Source: Pseudomonas hydrolytica
GTDB lineage: Bacteria; Pseudomonadota; Gammaproteobacteria; Pseudomonadales; Pseudomonadaceae
Direction of reading: 5' to 3'
NCBI RefSeq assembly: GCF_021495345.1
Contig: NZ_CP099397.1
Span: 2,852,001-2,916,000, forward strand
Length of the DNA: 64,000 bases
A program made the position numbers and the translations under genes. This document shows, one piece after another, positions 7,923-17,273 of this stretch. A model generated the notes under the pieces. The model searched no databases, was not told where the DNA came from, and saw only the letters and a program-made list of their open reading frames with translations. The stretch's first letter is position 1. Every line of letters begins with the position of its first letter.

Positions 7923-9581
7923 ATGACAGTCTACAATTTCCGCTTTTCCCGCGCCGTACGTGGCCTATGGGCACCAGCTGGCGCACTGCTCGTCGCTGCC
8001 ACGGTCATTGCGCCGATCGCTGCGCTGATCTGGCACGCCTTCGGCGGCGACCTCACCCACTGGCAGCACCTGGCCAACAATGTCATCCCTACGGCCTTGC
8101 GCGACACGCTGATCCTGCTGGCCGGCGTCGGCGTGCTGGTGACCCTGCTGGGGGTCGGCAGCGCGTGGCTGGTAACCGCCTATGAATTTCCTGGGCGGGG
8201 CATACTCCACTGGGCGCTCCTGCTGCCCCTGGCCGTGCCCACCTACATCATGGCTTATTCCTATCTGGACATCCTGCACCCGATCGGCCCGGTGCAGTCG
8301 ACTCTGCGCGACTGGCTGGGCTACAGCAGCCCCCGCGAGTTCAGGCTGCCGGACATACGCAACATGGCCGGCGCCATACTCGTGCTGGGTTTCGTGCTGT
8401 ACCCGTACGTCTACCTCACCATGCGCGCCATGTTCCTCACGCAAGCGGCCAACCTGCTGGAAGCCGCGCGGACGCTTGGCGCCAGGCGGCCCGAGGTATT
8501 CCGCCGCATCGTCCTGCCCCTGGCCAGGCCAGCCTGGGCCATCGGCCTGAGCCTGGCCCTGCTGGAGGCCCTGAACGACATTGGCGCCTCCACCTTTCTC
8601 GGCGTGAAAACCCTGACGGTGACGGTATACACCTCCTGGACCGCACGTTCGGACCTGGCCGCGGCGGCCCAGATAGCGCTGACGATGCTGCTCATCATCG
8701 TCGGGCTGATCCTCATGGAACGCAGAGGCCGCGCGCGCCAACGCTTCTCCAACACCCAGCGCATGCAGCCGATGCGTCCCCGTGTATTGCATGGCCCCGC
8801 CGCTGCAACCGCGCTCCTGCTCGGATTTCTGCCGATTCTCATCGGCTTCGCGATACCGGCCACGTACCTGGTGATGGAGGCCTGGCAACGCCTGCACAAG
8901 ATGGGCGGGGTGTCCGACAGCCTGATCAGCAGCCTGGTCAATACGGTACTGATCGCGTCATTGGCCACGGTGGTCACCCTGGCGGCCGGCCTGATGGTCG
9001 CCTGGGCCAGCCGCACCCTGCGCGAAAGCGCATGGCGCCAACCGGCGCGGACGTTCGCGCGGATCGGCAGCCTGGGCTATGCCGTGCCGGGCACCGTGCT
9101 GGCCATCGGCCTGCTGGCCCCGGTGATGCTCATCGAGGAACTCCTCGGCGGGCTGCTAGGAGGGCAGCGCCTGTTCCTGATGGGCTCCATCGGCCTGCTG
9201 GTCATTGCCTATACCATCCGCTTCCTCGCCATTCCGATCGGCGCGGTGGAGGCCGGGCTGACCCGCGTTCCGGCCTCCCTCGAACACGCCGCCCGCACCC
9301 TGGGCGAGCGCCCGGGGGGAACCCTGCGCCGCGTTCACCTACCACTCATACGCCCCGCCCTCGCTGCGAGCGCCCTGCTGGTATTCGTCGATGCGATGAA
9401 GGAGCTGCCGGCGACCCTGCTGCTGCGCCCGCTCAACTTCGACACCCTGTCCACCTGGCTGTACGCGGAGGCTTCGCGGGGCACCTACGAGGAAGGCGCG
9501 GTGGCTGCGGTGGCCATCGTACTCGCCGGCCTGCTCCCGGTGATCCTCCTTGCGCGTGCCAACCTATCCTATGGACGCTGA
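7923..9581 (+). CDS. Fe(3+) ABC transporter permease (FbpB/AfuB family)
   Basis: 552 residues from the ATG at 7923; the frame stays open back to a TTG at 7863, but that codon lies in the terminator stem. Two fused halves of six membrane helices each are visible, each with an EAA loop: EAARTLGARRPEVF (about residue 180) and EHAARTLGERPGGTL (about 455), which contact the ATPase. The length and duplicated architecture are typical of FbpB. The ATP-binding gene follows 3 bases after the stop. Confidence 0.92.
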   Translation: MTVYNFRFSRAVRGLWAPAGALLVAATVIAPIAALIWHAFGGDLTHWQHLANNVIPTALRDTLILLAGVGVLVTLLGVGSAWLVTAYEFPGRGILHWALLLPLAVPTYIMAYSYLDILHPIGPVQSTLRDWLGYSSPREFRLPDIRNMAGAILVLGFVLYPYVYLTMRAMFLTQAANLLEAARTLGARRPEVFRRIVLPLARPAWAIGLSLALLEALNDIGASTFLGVKTLTVTVYTSWTARSDLAAAAQIALTMLLIIVGLILMERRGRARQRFSNTQRMQPMRPRVLHGPAAATALLLGFLPILIGFAIPATYLVMEAWQRLHKMGGVSDSLISSLVNTVLIASLATVVTLAAGLMVAWASRTLRESAWRQPARTFARIGSLGYAVPGTVLAIGLLAPVMLIEELLGGLLGGQRLFLMGSIGLLVIAYTIRFLAIPIGAVEAGLTRVPASLEHAARTLGERPGGTLRRVHLPLIRPALAASALLVFVDAMKELPATLLLRPLNFDTLSTWLYAEASRGTYEEGAVAAVAIVLAGLLPVILLARANLSYGR

Positions 9582-9584
9582 CCC

Positions 9585-10385
9585 ATGAGACCCTCTCAAC
9601 TCCACACCCCACACCACAGCGCGAGCGACAATCACGCGTTCCTGGAGCTGTCCCACCTCCGGGTCGCCTACGACACCCCCAAGGGCGCCCTGGACGTGAT
9701 TCATGACTTTTCCCTGACACTCGCAAGAGGCCAGGTCGGTTGCCTGCTGGGGCCGTCCGGTTGTGGCAAGTCGACCATTCTCAGGGCGATCGCCGGGTTC
9801 GAGCCGGTGCTGGCAGGCCGCCTGGCCCTCGACGACAAGACCCTGTCCTCGCCGACCCAGCATGTCGCACCCGAGGATCGGCGCATCGGCATGATGTTCC
9901 AGGACTATGCGCTGTTCCCGCACCTGACGATCAGCGAGAACGTGGGCTTCGGCGTCAGGGGCGTGTCCCGCAAACAGCGCGAGGAACGCGTGGCGGAAAT
10001 GCTGGAAATCGTGCACCTGCCAGGGGTCGGCGGGCGCTACCCGCACGAGCTCTCCGGCGGCCAGCAGCAGCGCGTGGCCCTGGCTAGAGCGCTGGCGCCC
10101 TCCCCCGAGCTGCTCCTACTCGACGAGCCGTTCTCCAACCTCGATGTGAACACGCGCGAGCACCTCGCCAGCGAAGTGCGCGACATCATCAAGGCCACCA
10201 ACCATACGGCGATCGTGGTCACCCACAATCAGGACGAAGCGTTCGCCATGGCCGACCAGATCGGCGTCATGCGCGACGGGCACCTGGAGCAATGGGCAAG
10301 CCCCGCCACGCTACGCGCCAAACCCGCATCGAGCTACGTGCATCGCTTCCTCAGCGGCGAGCTGGACCATGCACAGATCGTCTAA
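9585..10385 (+). CDS. Fe(3+) ABC transporter ATP-binding protein (FbpC family)
   Basis: 266 residues. Walker A GPSGCGKST (about 57-65), Q-loop in MMFQDYALFPHL, signature LSGGQQQR, Walker B LLLLDEPFSNLD and the switch His in VVTHNQDEA are all intact. It lacks the long C-terminal regulatory domain of the 350-residue FbpC proteins, so it is a short form. It powers the permease upstream, completing a binding protein - permease - ATPase set for ferric iron. Confidence 0.92.
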   Translation: MRPSQLHTPHHSASDNHAFLELSHLRVAYDTPKGALDVIHDFSLTLARGQVGCLLGPSGCGKSTILRAIAGFEPVLAGRLALDDKTLSSPTQHVAPEDRRIGMMFQDYALFPHLTISENVGFGVRGVSRKQREERVAEMLEIVHLPGVGGRYPHELSGGQQQRVALARALAPSPELLLLDEPFSNLDVNTREHLASEVRDIIKATNHTAIVVTHNQDEAFAMADQIGVMRDGHLEQWASPATLRAKPASSYVHRFLSGELDHAQIV

Positions 10386-10404
10386 CCAATTCCGGCACTA
10401 GGGC

Positions 10405-11220
10405 ATGAACGCTTTTCTGATACGTCGCAATACGCTGAGCCATGAGGAACTGGGCGCGCTGCTGAACGCCGATCCCGCCAGCGCCGCAAACGCCATACTC
10501 TCCGCAGCCCGCACGGGCTCTACGCAGGCCCAAACGCTGCTGGGACAGATCCTGCTGAACGGCCAGGGCATCACCCAGGATCAAGAGCTGGCGAGGCAAT
10601 GGTTCAAGATCGCCATTCAGAACAGCGATGACCCCGCAGCCCACAATATGCTGGGACGCTGCCTGGAGCATGGCTGGGGTGGCGAGCAGGATCACTCGGC
10701 CGCAGCGGCACACTACCGGCGAGCAATTGCAGCAGGACTCGACTGGGCCATGTACAACTACGCTGGGCTACTGGCCACCGGCCGAGGCGTTCCCAGGGAC
10801 GACTGCCAGGCCTACGCCCTCTATCTGCGCGCAGCCGAAGCCGGACACGCCAAGTCCATGAACCTGGTTGGCCGCTACCACGAGGAAGGCATCACGGTGC
10901 CTCGCAATCCAGCACTCGCGCGGAAATGGTACAAGCGCTCGGCCGAGGCCGGGGACTTCCGAGGCCAGTTCAGCTATGCGGCCGTTCTGGCGGAAGACAG
11001 GCAGCTTGAACAAGCACAGCACTGGCTGCTGGAGGCCCTACGCACCGGCAACCTCAATTTCCTCCGTTTCGGTCGTGCAAGTCTATCCCTCGCGGATTCC
11101 ACAGCAGTTCGCGCCATCGCCCTCGCCTACTACGCCCGAGCCGCTGAAATCGGGGACGAGACGGACAAGCAGGCACTGGAGGAACATATCGCCGGCCAGC
11201 CACAGCAAATCAACACCTGA
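10405..11220 (+). CDS. Sel1-repeat protein beside the piu cluster
   Basis: 271 residues made of tandem Sel1-like helical repeats (for example ALARKWYKRSAEAGD, DCQAYALYLRAAEAGH, ELARQWFKIAIQNSD), with no signal peptide. Such repeats usually mediate protein-protein contacts. In P. aeruginosa a Sel1-repeat gene also lies next to piuA/piuC (from memory, the PA4514-PA4516 neighbourhood), so this is probably the same module in rearranged order. The start is 19 bases after the ABC ATPase stop. Its exact function is unknown. Confidence 0.8.
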   Translation: MNAFLIRRNTLSHEELGALLNADPASAANAILSAARTGSTQAQTLLGQILLNGQGITQDQELARQWFKIAIQNSDDPAAHNMLGRCLEHGWGGEQDHSAAAAHYRRAIAAGLDWAMYNYAGLLATGRGVPRDDCQAYALYLRAAEAGHAKSMNLVGRYHEEGITVPRNPALARKWYKRSAEAGDFRGQFSYAAVLAEDRQLEQAQHWLLEALRTGNLNFLRFGRASLSLADSTAVRAIALAYYARAAEIGDETDKQALEEHIAGQPQQINT

Positions 11221-11393
11221 GCGTGCCCCCCCTTTACAGCATGGTTACGAACCTGCCCGCCATACCGTAGTCACAGCCAGCGCCCCAGAAGCCTGGGGCT
11301 GGAGCGGCAGCGCGTGACCGCTTCATAGCCGCAAAGTGCAACCCAAATTCGTAAATGTTGTAAGTGTGCTTGATCTCAAAAGGCAACAAAAAA

Positions 11394-11412
11394 ACAATTG
11401 CGCATCATTCTC
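11394..11412 (+). promoter_or_regulatory. Candidate Fur box of piuA
   Basis: ACAATTGCGCATCATTCTC matches the Fur consensus at 11 of 19 positions, with the right half ATCATTCTC strong. It overlaps a likely -10 (AACAAT, 11393-11398) placed 17 bases after TTGATC (11370-11375). PiuA homologues are Fur-regulated. Confidence 0.6.
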
Positions 11413-11434
11413 ATAAAACGAGCGATGCACACAC

Positions 11435-13612
11435 ATGAGTCTCAAGCACACCGCAGGACTACCCAACTCAATCTCAGCCCGTTCCGCCCTCGGTTTGGCA
11501 ATCGCATCATGGTCTTCCCTGGGCCTGGCTGCGACTGCGGGCGAAGAGCCCAAGCAGCAGGAGTCGACGGTCGAGCTCGAAGCTCTCGACATCATCGGCA
11601 CCCAGCATGACACCTACAAGGTCGATCATGCCTCTTCCACGAAATTTACCAGCCCTCTTCGGGAAACCCCCAAGTCGATCACGATCATCAATGAGGAACT
11701 GATCAAGGACCGCGGGGCCGCCTCTCTGACCGAGGTGCTGCGCACTGTTCCAGGGGTTACCCTCGGTGCCGGGGAAGGCGGAACGCCGCTCGGGGACAGG
11801 CCGTTCATTCGTGGCTTCGAGGCCAGCACCGATATTCATGTCGACGGTCTCCGCGACCTGGGCCGGGCAAGCCACGAAGCCTTCAACCTCGAAAGTGTCG
11901 AGATCGTCAAAGGTCCTGGCTCGGCTTATACCGGCCGTGGCTCGACAGGGGGCAGCATCAACCTGGTGACCAAGAAAGCCCAGGTGGACAGCTTCGTAGC
12001 CGGCAGCGTGACAATGGGAACCGACAGCCTTTGGCGAACCACGGTCGACACCAACCACTACCTCCAAGAACAGGACATCGCCTTCCGCCTGAACGCGATG
12101 AAGCATGAAGCCGACACCCCCGGCCGCGATGTGGCCGAGGTCAGCCGCTGGGGTATCGCCCCCACCATCACCTGGGGCCTGTCCGGCCCGACCCGGGTGA
12201 CCGCCAGCTACTATCACCTGAAAAGCGATGACATCCCGGATCAGGGCCACCCTGTTTCCTTGATTACCATGAAGCCGGTCGATGTTGACCGCGAAAATTT
12301 CTATGGTCGAGCCAACCGCGATTTCCGCGAAACCTCCGCGGAAATCACCACCCTCGCCGTTGAGCACGATTTCAGCGATACCCTGACCCTGCGCAACACT
12401 CTGCGCCATGCCGATACCATGCAGGACTACATCATGGGTCGGCCGGTCTTTGCCAACGTCGCACAAGAGCAGAATGGCTTGGTGGGGAACGCCTTCCGCT
12501 CCCGCTACGTGGAAAACACCTCGTTGATCAACCAGACCGACCTGTTCGGCGAGTTTGAACTGGGTGGTATGAAGCACAGTTTTGCTAGCGGCCTGGAGCT
12601 GAGCCGGGAAACCATCGAGAACAAAAACAAATATACGGGCAACAACACCACCAACGACCTACAGAATCCCAATCCCCATGCTGATGATTGGACAGTCTCT
12701 CGGGGCGACGGCCAAACCGCGAGCAAGTTCCAGACCGATGTCGTCTCGGTCTACGCTTTCGATACCATCAGCCTGCATGAACAGTGGGATCTGAACCTGG
12801 GCCTGCGTTACGACGACTACGAGGTCAAGGATCGCGTCCCCAACGGGGCCAAGTCTTCCAGCAATCTCTGGAACTACCAGGCGGGTATTGTCTTCAAACC
12901 GCTCCCCTACGGCAGCATTTACCTGTCCTACGGCACATCGTCCAATCCCTCGGGCGAAAATACCCAGTCGGGCGGAGCCGATGGGGCGGGAGCGGGCAAC
13001 TTGCTCAACGGCAAGGATGGCCTCGATCCGGAGAAGAGCCGCAGCCTGGAACTGGGTACCAAGTGGGATCTGCTCAACCAGCAGCTGTCGCTGACAGCGG
13101 CGGTATTCCGTACCGAGAAGACCAATGCGCGGGTTACCGACCCCGTTACGGGTGACATCGTTCTGGACGGCGACCAGAAGGTTACTGGTATCGAACTGGG
13201 CGCCACTGGCAGGCTTACCGACGCCTGGTCCGTATGGGGCGGTTACACCTACCTGGATGCCGAGGTGGTCAAGGCTGGCGGCAATGGTGCCAACGATGGC
13301 AACCAGGCCAAGTTCATCGCCCCGCACAGCTTCAGTCTGTGGACCACCTATGCCCTCACTGATCGCTGGACGGTTGGCGCTGGTGCGAACTATATGGACG
13401 AGCGTTATATGAACGACGCCAACACCATCACCGTGGACGACTACTGGCGCTACGATGCCATGGTTGGCTACAAGGTGAACGAGAACCTCGATCTGCAACT
13501 GAACGTACTCAACCTGACCGACGAGACCATCTACGATGCCTCCCATGTCGGTTTGTTCGCCGTCGTTGCTCCTGGCCGCTCCGCCGAGCTGACAGCGAAC
13601 TTCAGGTTCTAA
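11435..13612 (+). CDS. piuA: Catecholate-type TonB-dependent receptor, PiuA/Fiu-like
   Basis: 725 residues. Signal peptide ends near GLAATAG; the plug (about residues 60-185) contains PKSITIINEELIKDRGA, DVDGLRDLGRASHEAFNLE-type sequence and VEIVKGPGSAYTGRGSTGGSINL, closely following E. coli Fiu and P. aeruginosa PiuA. The barrel ends ELTANFRF with the terminal Phe. There is no STN domain, so no sigma signalling. The family imports catecholate siderophores and monomeric catechols and admits siderophore-cephalosporins. The downstream piuC and upstream Sel1 gene support the Piu assignment. Confidence 0.85.
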   Translation: MSLKHTAGLPNSISARSALGLAIASWSSLGLAATAGEEPKQQESTVELEALDIIGTQHDTYKVDHASSTKFTSPLRETPKSITIINEELIKDRGAASLTEVLRTVPGVTLGAGEGGTPLGDRPFIRGFEASTDIHVDGLRDLGRASHEAFNLESVEIVKGPGSAYTGRGSTGGSINLVTKKAQVDSFVAGSVTMGTDSLWRTTVDTNHYLQEQDIAFRLNAMKHEADTPGRDVAEVSRWGIAPTITWGLSGPTRVTASYYHLKSDDIPDQGHPVSLITMKPVDVDRENFYGRANRDFRETSAEITTLAVEHDFSDTLTLRNTLRHADTMQDYIMGRPVFANVAQEQNGLVGNAFRSRYVENTSLINQTDLFGEFELGGMKHSFASGLELSRETIENKNKYTGNNTTNDLQNPNPHADDWTVSRGDGQTASKFQTDVVSVYAFDTISLHEQWDLNLGLRYDDYEVKDRVPNGAKSSSNLWNYQAGIVFKPLPYGSIYLSYGTSSNPSGENTQSGGADGAGAGNLLNGKDGLDPEKSRSLELGTKWDLLNQQLSLTAAVFRTEKTNARVTDPVTGDIVLDGDQKVTGIELGATGRLTDAWSVWGGYTYLDAEVVKAGGNGANDGNQAKFIAPHSFSLWTTYALTDRWTVGAGANYMDERYMNDANTITVDDYWRYDAMVGYKVNENLDLQLNVLNLTDETIYDASHVGLFAVVAPGRSAELTANFRF

Positions 13613-13636
13613 GCCAGGCTCTCATCCATGTGGCAA

Positions 13637-13683
13637 AGCGGGGCTTTTCTATTCGGGATCTTCCGTATAGAACAAGCCCCGCT
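13637..13683 (+). terminator. Long imperfect hairpin after piuA
   Basis: AGCGGGGCTTTTCTAT pairs with ATAGAACAAGCCCCGCT (one bulged C) around a 14-base loop. There is no T-tract after the 3' arm, so it may act as an mRNA 3'-end stabiliser or attenuator ahead of the downstream regulator rather than a classic terminator. Confidence 0.45.
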
Positions 13684-13777
13684 CTGCGTAAGCAAACATG
13701 CTTGCGTAGGATTCTGCCCGCAGACGTATAATTTCCCACGACTTATAGCACCTAATTTCTAGACAGCGTGGCCCTCC

Positions 13778-14491
13778 ATGTCGCTATCCGGTATTCAGCA
13801 TCTACTGATCATCGAGCATGACCCAACTCTTGGACAGTACCTTTACACACATCTAAATCAGCAGGGCTTTGAAGCCACGTGGTGCCAAACAGGAAAAGAT
13901 GGCGAGAACATGGCATTGCATTTCGAGTTCGATCTTATCCTGCTGAATACGCGGATGCCTGACCGAGACAGCCTGGACATACTGAAAGAGGTTCACAGCA
14001 AAAAGTTCACTCCCACTATTCTGCTGTCCGCCAAATATGAAGAGCAAGAGTGCCTGGCCGGCTTCACATATGGTGCCGACGACTACGTGCTGAAACCGTT
14101 CAACATGCCCATCTTGTGCGCCAGGATAAATGCCTTGTTGAAGCGCGTACAAATTGAACGCTTTTCGTGCCAGAACAAACGCCTTGAAGACACTGACAGC
14201 CCGTTCTATTTCGACGCAAAGCGATCCGATGTACGTTACGAGCAGAACTGGCTAGAACTAACGAGCACTGAATTTCGCTTATTGCGCAGTTTCTGGTACC
14301 ACCGGGAGTCTGTACTGAGCAAGACCATTCTGTACCAGCAGGTTTTGAACAGGACGTTAAGCCCTACTGATCGCGTATTGGATATGCACGTCAGCAACAT
14401 CCGGCGCAAAATGCAGAAAGCCAACTGCACAGACTACAATCTTCTTACGGCATTTCGCCAAGGCTATGTACTGAGGAAAGCACCTCACTAG
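13778..14491 (+). CDS. OmpR-family response regulator with Asn in place of the phospho-acceptor Asp
   Basis: 237 residues: receiver domain (about 8-125) and winged-helix DNA-binding domain (about 145-235, ending with TDRVLDMHVSNIRRK). At the phosphorylation site the sequence is FDLILLNTRMP, so residue 57 is Asn (codon AAT) rather than Asp, and the acidic pocket reads E13-H14. Ser84 and Lys106 are kept. No histidine kinase gene is adjacent. It lies between piuA and piuC and is visibly richer in A+T than its neighbours. Probably a phosphorylation-independent regulator of the piu genes (inference). Confidence 0.88.
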   Translation: MSLSGIQHLLIIEHDPTLGQYLYTHLNQQGFEATWCQTGKDGENMALHFEFDLILLNTRMPDRDSLDILKEVHSKKFTPTILLSAKYEEQECLAGFTYGADDYVLKPFNMPILCARINALLKRVQIERFSCQNKRLEDTDSPFYFDAKRSDVRYEQNWLELTSTEFRLLRSFWYHRESVLSKTILYQQVLNRTLSPTDRVLDMHVSNIRRKMQKANCTDYNLLTAFRQGYVLRKAPH

Positions 14492-14645
14492 CCACCTACC
14501 CTGGTGGCTGCCATGATAATGGCTGTCCCTCTCTTGTCCATGCCAGTACCCCACCCCTTATCTTTAAACCTTGTGTGCGTTCCTAACCTATTTAGCTTTC
14601 AAATCGCAGCCAATATTTTCGCAAACCACACAGGAGCGCCAGAAC

Positions 14646-15326
14646 ATGCTATTGCACATACCCGGTATTTTCTCGCAAGAAGAAGCAAGCAGCATCCGTC
14701 AAACACTAGAACAAGCCGATTGGGCAGACGGGAAAGCAACGGCGGGCTATCAATCTGCCCTGGCCAAGCATAACCTGCAGCTGCCACAAGATTCCGAGCT
14801 GGCCAACTCCATCAGCAGCCTGATGCTGCCGCGCATCTGGAAAAATCCTCTTTTCTACTCAGCTGCATTGCCTAGCAAGGTTTTCCCGCCGCTCTATAAC
14901 TGCTACACCGGCGGCGGAAACTTTGGCTACCATATCGATAACGCTATACGCCCTATTCGCAACAGCCCGGAACAAGTAAGAACCGATCTATCTGCAACCG
15001 TCTTCTTTAGTGATCCAGCCAGCTATGACGGCGGAGAATTGGTAATCCAGGATACCTATGGTGAGCAGCGCATCAAGTTGGCAGCCGGCGACATGGTGCT
15101 GTACCCAGGCACCAGCCTTCACAAGGTTCTTCCGGTTACAAAGGGGGCTCGCATCGCTTCTTTCTTCTGGATACAAAGCATGGTTCGTGAGGACAGCCAA
15201 CGTACTATGCTGTTCGAGATGGATCAGGCCATCCAGATGCTTACCCTCGATCACCCCGATCATCCTTCACTATTGCGCCTCACTGGCACTTACCACAACC
15301 TGCTACGCCGATGGGCAATAACCTGA
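14646..15326 (+). CDS. piuC: PiuC-like Fe(II)/2-oxoglutarate PKHD-type hydroxylase
   Basis: 226 residues from the ATG at 14646 (AGGAG upstream); the frame runs further upstream but without family sequence. The iron triad is visible as His and Asp in GYHIDNAI and His in SLHKVLPV, with the 2-oxoglutarate-binding Arg in [11 protein letters not shown]. Members of this family (PiuC, YbiX) accompany PiuA/Fiu receptors and are thought to act during use of the imported siderophore. A+T content is higher than in the flanking genes, as for the regulator before it. Confidence 0.9.
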   Translation: MLLHIPGIFSQEEASSIRQTLEQADWADGKATAGYQSALAKHNLQLPQDSELANSISSLMLPRIWKNPLFYSAALPSKVFPPLYNCYTGGGNFGYHIDNAIRPIRNSPEQVRTDLSATVFFSDPASYDGGELVIQDTYGEQRIKLAAGDMVLYPGTSLHKVLPVTKGARIASFFWIQSMVREDSQRTMLFEMDQAIQMLTLDHPDHPSLLRLTGTYHNLLRRWAIT

Positions 15327-15418
15327 CCGAGCGTTGCCGGTGCAGAGGCCTCCCGAGGTAGAGAGGGGACAGGGCGCGCGCCACTGCTAGACTCCCACGC
15401 ACGCAGGTTCGAGGCCTC

Positions 15419-16654
15419 ATGATGAGAACCGTTGAGCCCCCCCCTGCCTCGCCAGGTACCGCACCGGCCCCCACTGGCTGGAGAGCGATCCCGAGCGGGA
15501 TCTGGGCCTTAGGGTTCGTCTCGATGCTAATGGACATTTCCTCCGAAATGATCCACGCGCTGCTACCTATCTACATGGTGACAGTGCTGGGTGCGTCGGT
15601 TCTGAGCGTAGGCATCATCGAAGGTATCGCTCAGGCCACCGCCTCGATTGCCAAGGTCTTCTCGGGAGCCCTTAGCGACCGACTGGGCAAGCGCAAACTG
15701 CTGACCGCCTTGGGCTACGGCCTGGCGGCCCTCACCAAGCCAATCTTCCCGCTGGCCTCCACGCTGGACTGGTTGGTCGGAGCACGCTTCGTCGACCGCA
15801 TAGGCAAAGGTATCCGCAGCGCACCACGCGATGCACTGATCGCCGATATCACCCCTGCCCCGCTGCGCGGCGCCGCCTTCGGCCTGCGCCAAGCTCTGGA
15901 CACCGCCGGCGCCTTCCTCGGGCCGCTTCTGGCCATCGGTCTGATGTGGCTGACAGCCAGCCACTTCCAGACGGTGTTCTGGATCGCGGTCATACCAGCC
16001 TTCCTGTCCATTGGCGTGCTGTTGCTGTTCGTTCAGGAGCCTAACCGTCCAGACAGTACTCCCCGGACGAGGACGCCATTAAGCCGCCGAGAGTTGGCAC
16101 GCTTGAGTAGTACCTACTGGTGGATAATCGGGATTGGCTCCATCTTCACCCTGGCCCGTTTCAGCGAAGCCTTCCTGATCCTGCGCGCGCAATCGATCGG
16201 ACTGGCACCGATGTGGGCTCCCGCCGTACTGGTGGTCATGGCTCTGGCCTTCTCGTTTTCGGCTTATCCCGCAGGGGCCTTATCCGATCGAGTCAGCCGA
16301 GTGACGGTTCTCAGTGTGGGCCTTGCCCTGCTGTTGGCGGCAGATCTGACGCTGGCCTTCGTGCCAGGACTGGAGGGCCTGATAGTCGGCGTCGTGTTGT
16401 GGGGACTACACATGGGGTTTACCCAGGGGCTATTCGCTGCCCTGATCGCCGACAACGCACCAGCCGAGCTGCGCGGCACAGCCTTCGGTATGTTCCATCT
16501 GCTGACTGGATTGGCCCTGCTTTTGGCCAGCATCGTCGCCGGCGCGCTGTGGGATCTGGTCGGCTACCAAGGCACGTTCCTGACCGGAGCGATTTTCGCA
16601 GCAGCGACGCTGCTTGGATTGCTACTCCTGCACCAACGCCTGCATCAAGGTTGA
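15419..16654 (+). CDS. Major facilitator superfamily transporter
   Basis: 411 residues, twelve hydrophobic segments. The MFS loop motif appears as GALSDRLGKRKLL (about 82-94) and again in the second half as GALSDRVSRVTVL. Further conserved sequence DRIGKGIRSAPRDALIAD lies near residue 125. The substrate cannot be assigned. Two consecutive ATG codons (15419 and 15422) are both usable. It converges with, and overlaps by 10 bases, the Fur-like gene on the other strand. Its place among iron genes makes a metallophore or drug efflux role possible. Confidence 0.85.
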   Translation: MMRTVEPPPASPGTAPAPTGWRAIPSGIWALGFVSMLMDISSEMIHALLPIYMVTVLGASVLSVGIIEGIAQATASIAKVFSGALSDRLGKRKLLTALGYGLAALTKPIFPLASTLDWLVGARFVDRIGKGIRSAPRDALIADITPAPLRGAAFGLRQALDTAGAFLGPLLAIGLMWLTASHFQTVFWIAVIPAFLSIGVLLLFVQEPNRPDSTPRTRTPLSRRELARLSSTYWWIIGIGSIFTLARFSEAFLILRAQSIGLAPMWAPAVLVVMALAFSFSAYPAGALSDRVSRVTVLSVGLALLLAADLTLAFVPGLEGLIVGVVLWGLHMGFTQGLFAALIADNAPAELRGTAFGMFHLLTGLALLLASIVAGALWDLVGYQGTFLTGAIFAAATLLGLLLLHQRLHQG

Positions 16655-17001
16655 CGTACTGCTGGTGGCACAGCGTTGCGCGGCGGACACAAAATATCTG
16701 GGGCAAAGCAATATCGACCACGCTCCTGCAATACCAGCAATCCCTTCTGTTTCAGGCGGCTCAGCACTTGGCGCACACTGCGCACGTCCAGTGGCTCGCC
16801 GGCTACAGCCAATTTCTGGTGTAAGTCCTTGACGGAGACACCGTCCTTCCCGGCGCTATAGAGCACCGCTGCCACCTTCTGACGCGTCAGGGTGGTACGA
16901 AGCCCGGCGGCATGCAAAAGCTCACGCATAAGCCGGGGGTCAGGCTCGACGCTGCTTGCAGTCGGCTCGGGCTCAGGAACCCGCTGAGCTGAAATTAACA
17001 T
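16645..17001 (-). CDS. Short Fur-like winged-helix protein lacking the metal/dimerisation domain
   Basis: 118 residues from the ATG at 17001 (AGGAA seven bases upstream). Residues about 25-100 follow the Fur DNA-binding domain: AGLRTTLTRQKVAAVL matches the first helix pair and VRSVRQVLSRLKQKGLL the recognition and wing region. The protein then ends without the His-rich zinc/iron sites or the dimerisation strands of a 135-160-residue Fur. The tail contains one CPP but no CxxC. It may act as an auxiliary DNA-binding protein or a dominant modulator of Fur; that is inference. It is downstream of the broken FecA-like receptor on the same strand. Confidence 0.65.
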   Translation of the reverse strand: MLISAQRVPEPEPTASSVEPDPRLMRELLHAAGLRTTLTRQKVAAVLYSAGKDGVSVKDLHQKLAVAGEPLDVRSVRQVLSRLKQKGLLVLQERGRYCFAPDILCPPRNAVPPAVRQP

Positions 17002-17273
17002 GTCAATTTTCCTTGTTGGTATATGCGCCCGGGCATCCCTACCCACCTGCCCCTGCCAAGAAATAAAAGCCTACTAAATAGAGACGTATGAGCGCAGAAA
17101 AAATACAGTCAAAACGTGTAGAAAATCATTTCCATAAAGAACGGCGAGCCCTGGAGCAAGGGCTTCGGCCATACCGAGAGAAGTTGTATTTAGGTACAGG
17201 ACGTACGGCCTGGATGTGGCCATCCAGCAGGAAGGAGCTCTCCCCCTGTTGAACAGGGAGAGAGCGGAGGGGA

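Noticed and set aside
17116..17134. Fur box before the Fur-like gene
   Set aside because: Only the AATCATTTCC half resembles the consensus; the left half does not match.
17238..17264. Hairpin after the FecA-like pseudogene
   Set aside because: Arms pair imperfectly and no T-tract follows on the minus strand; too weak to list.
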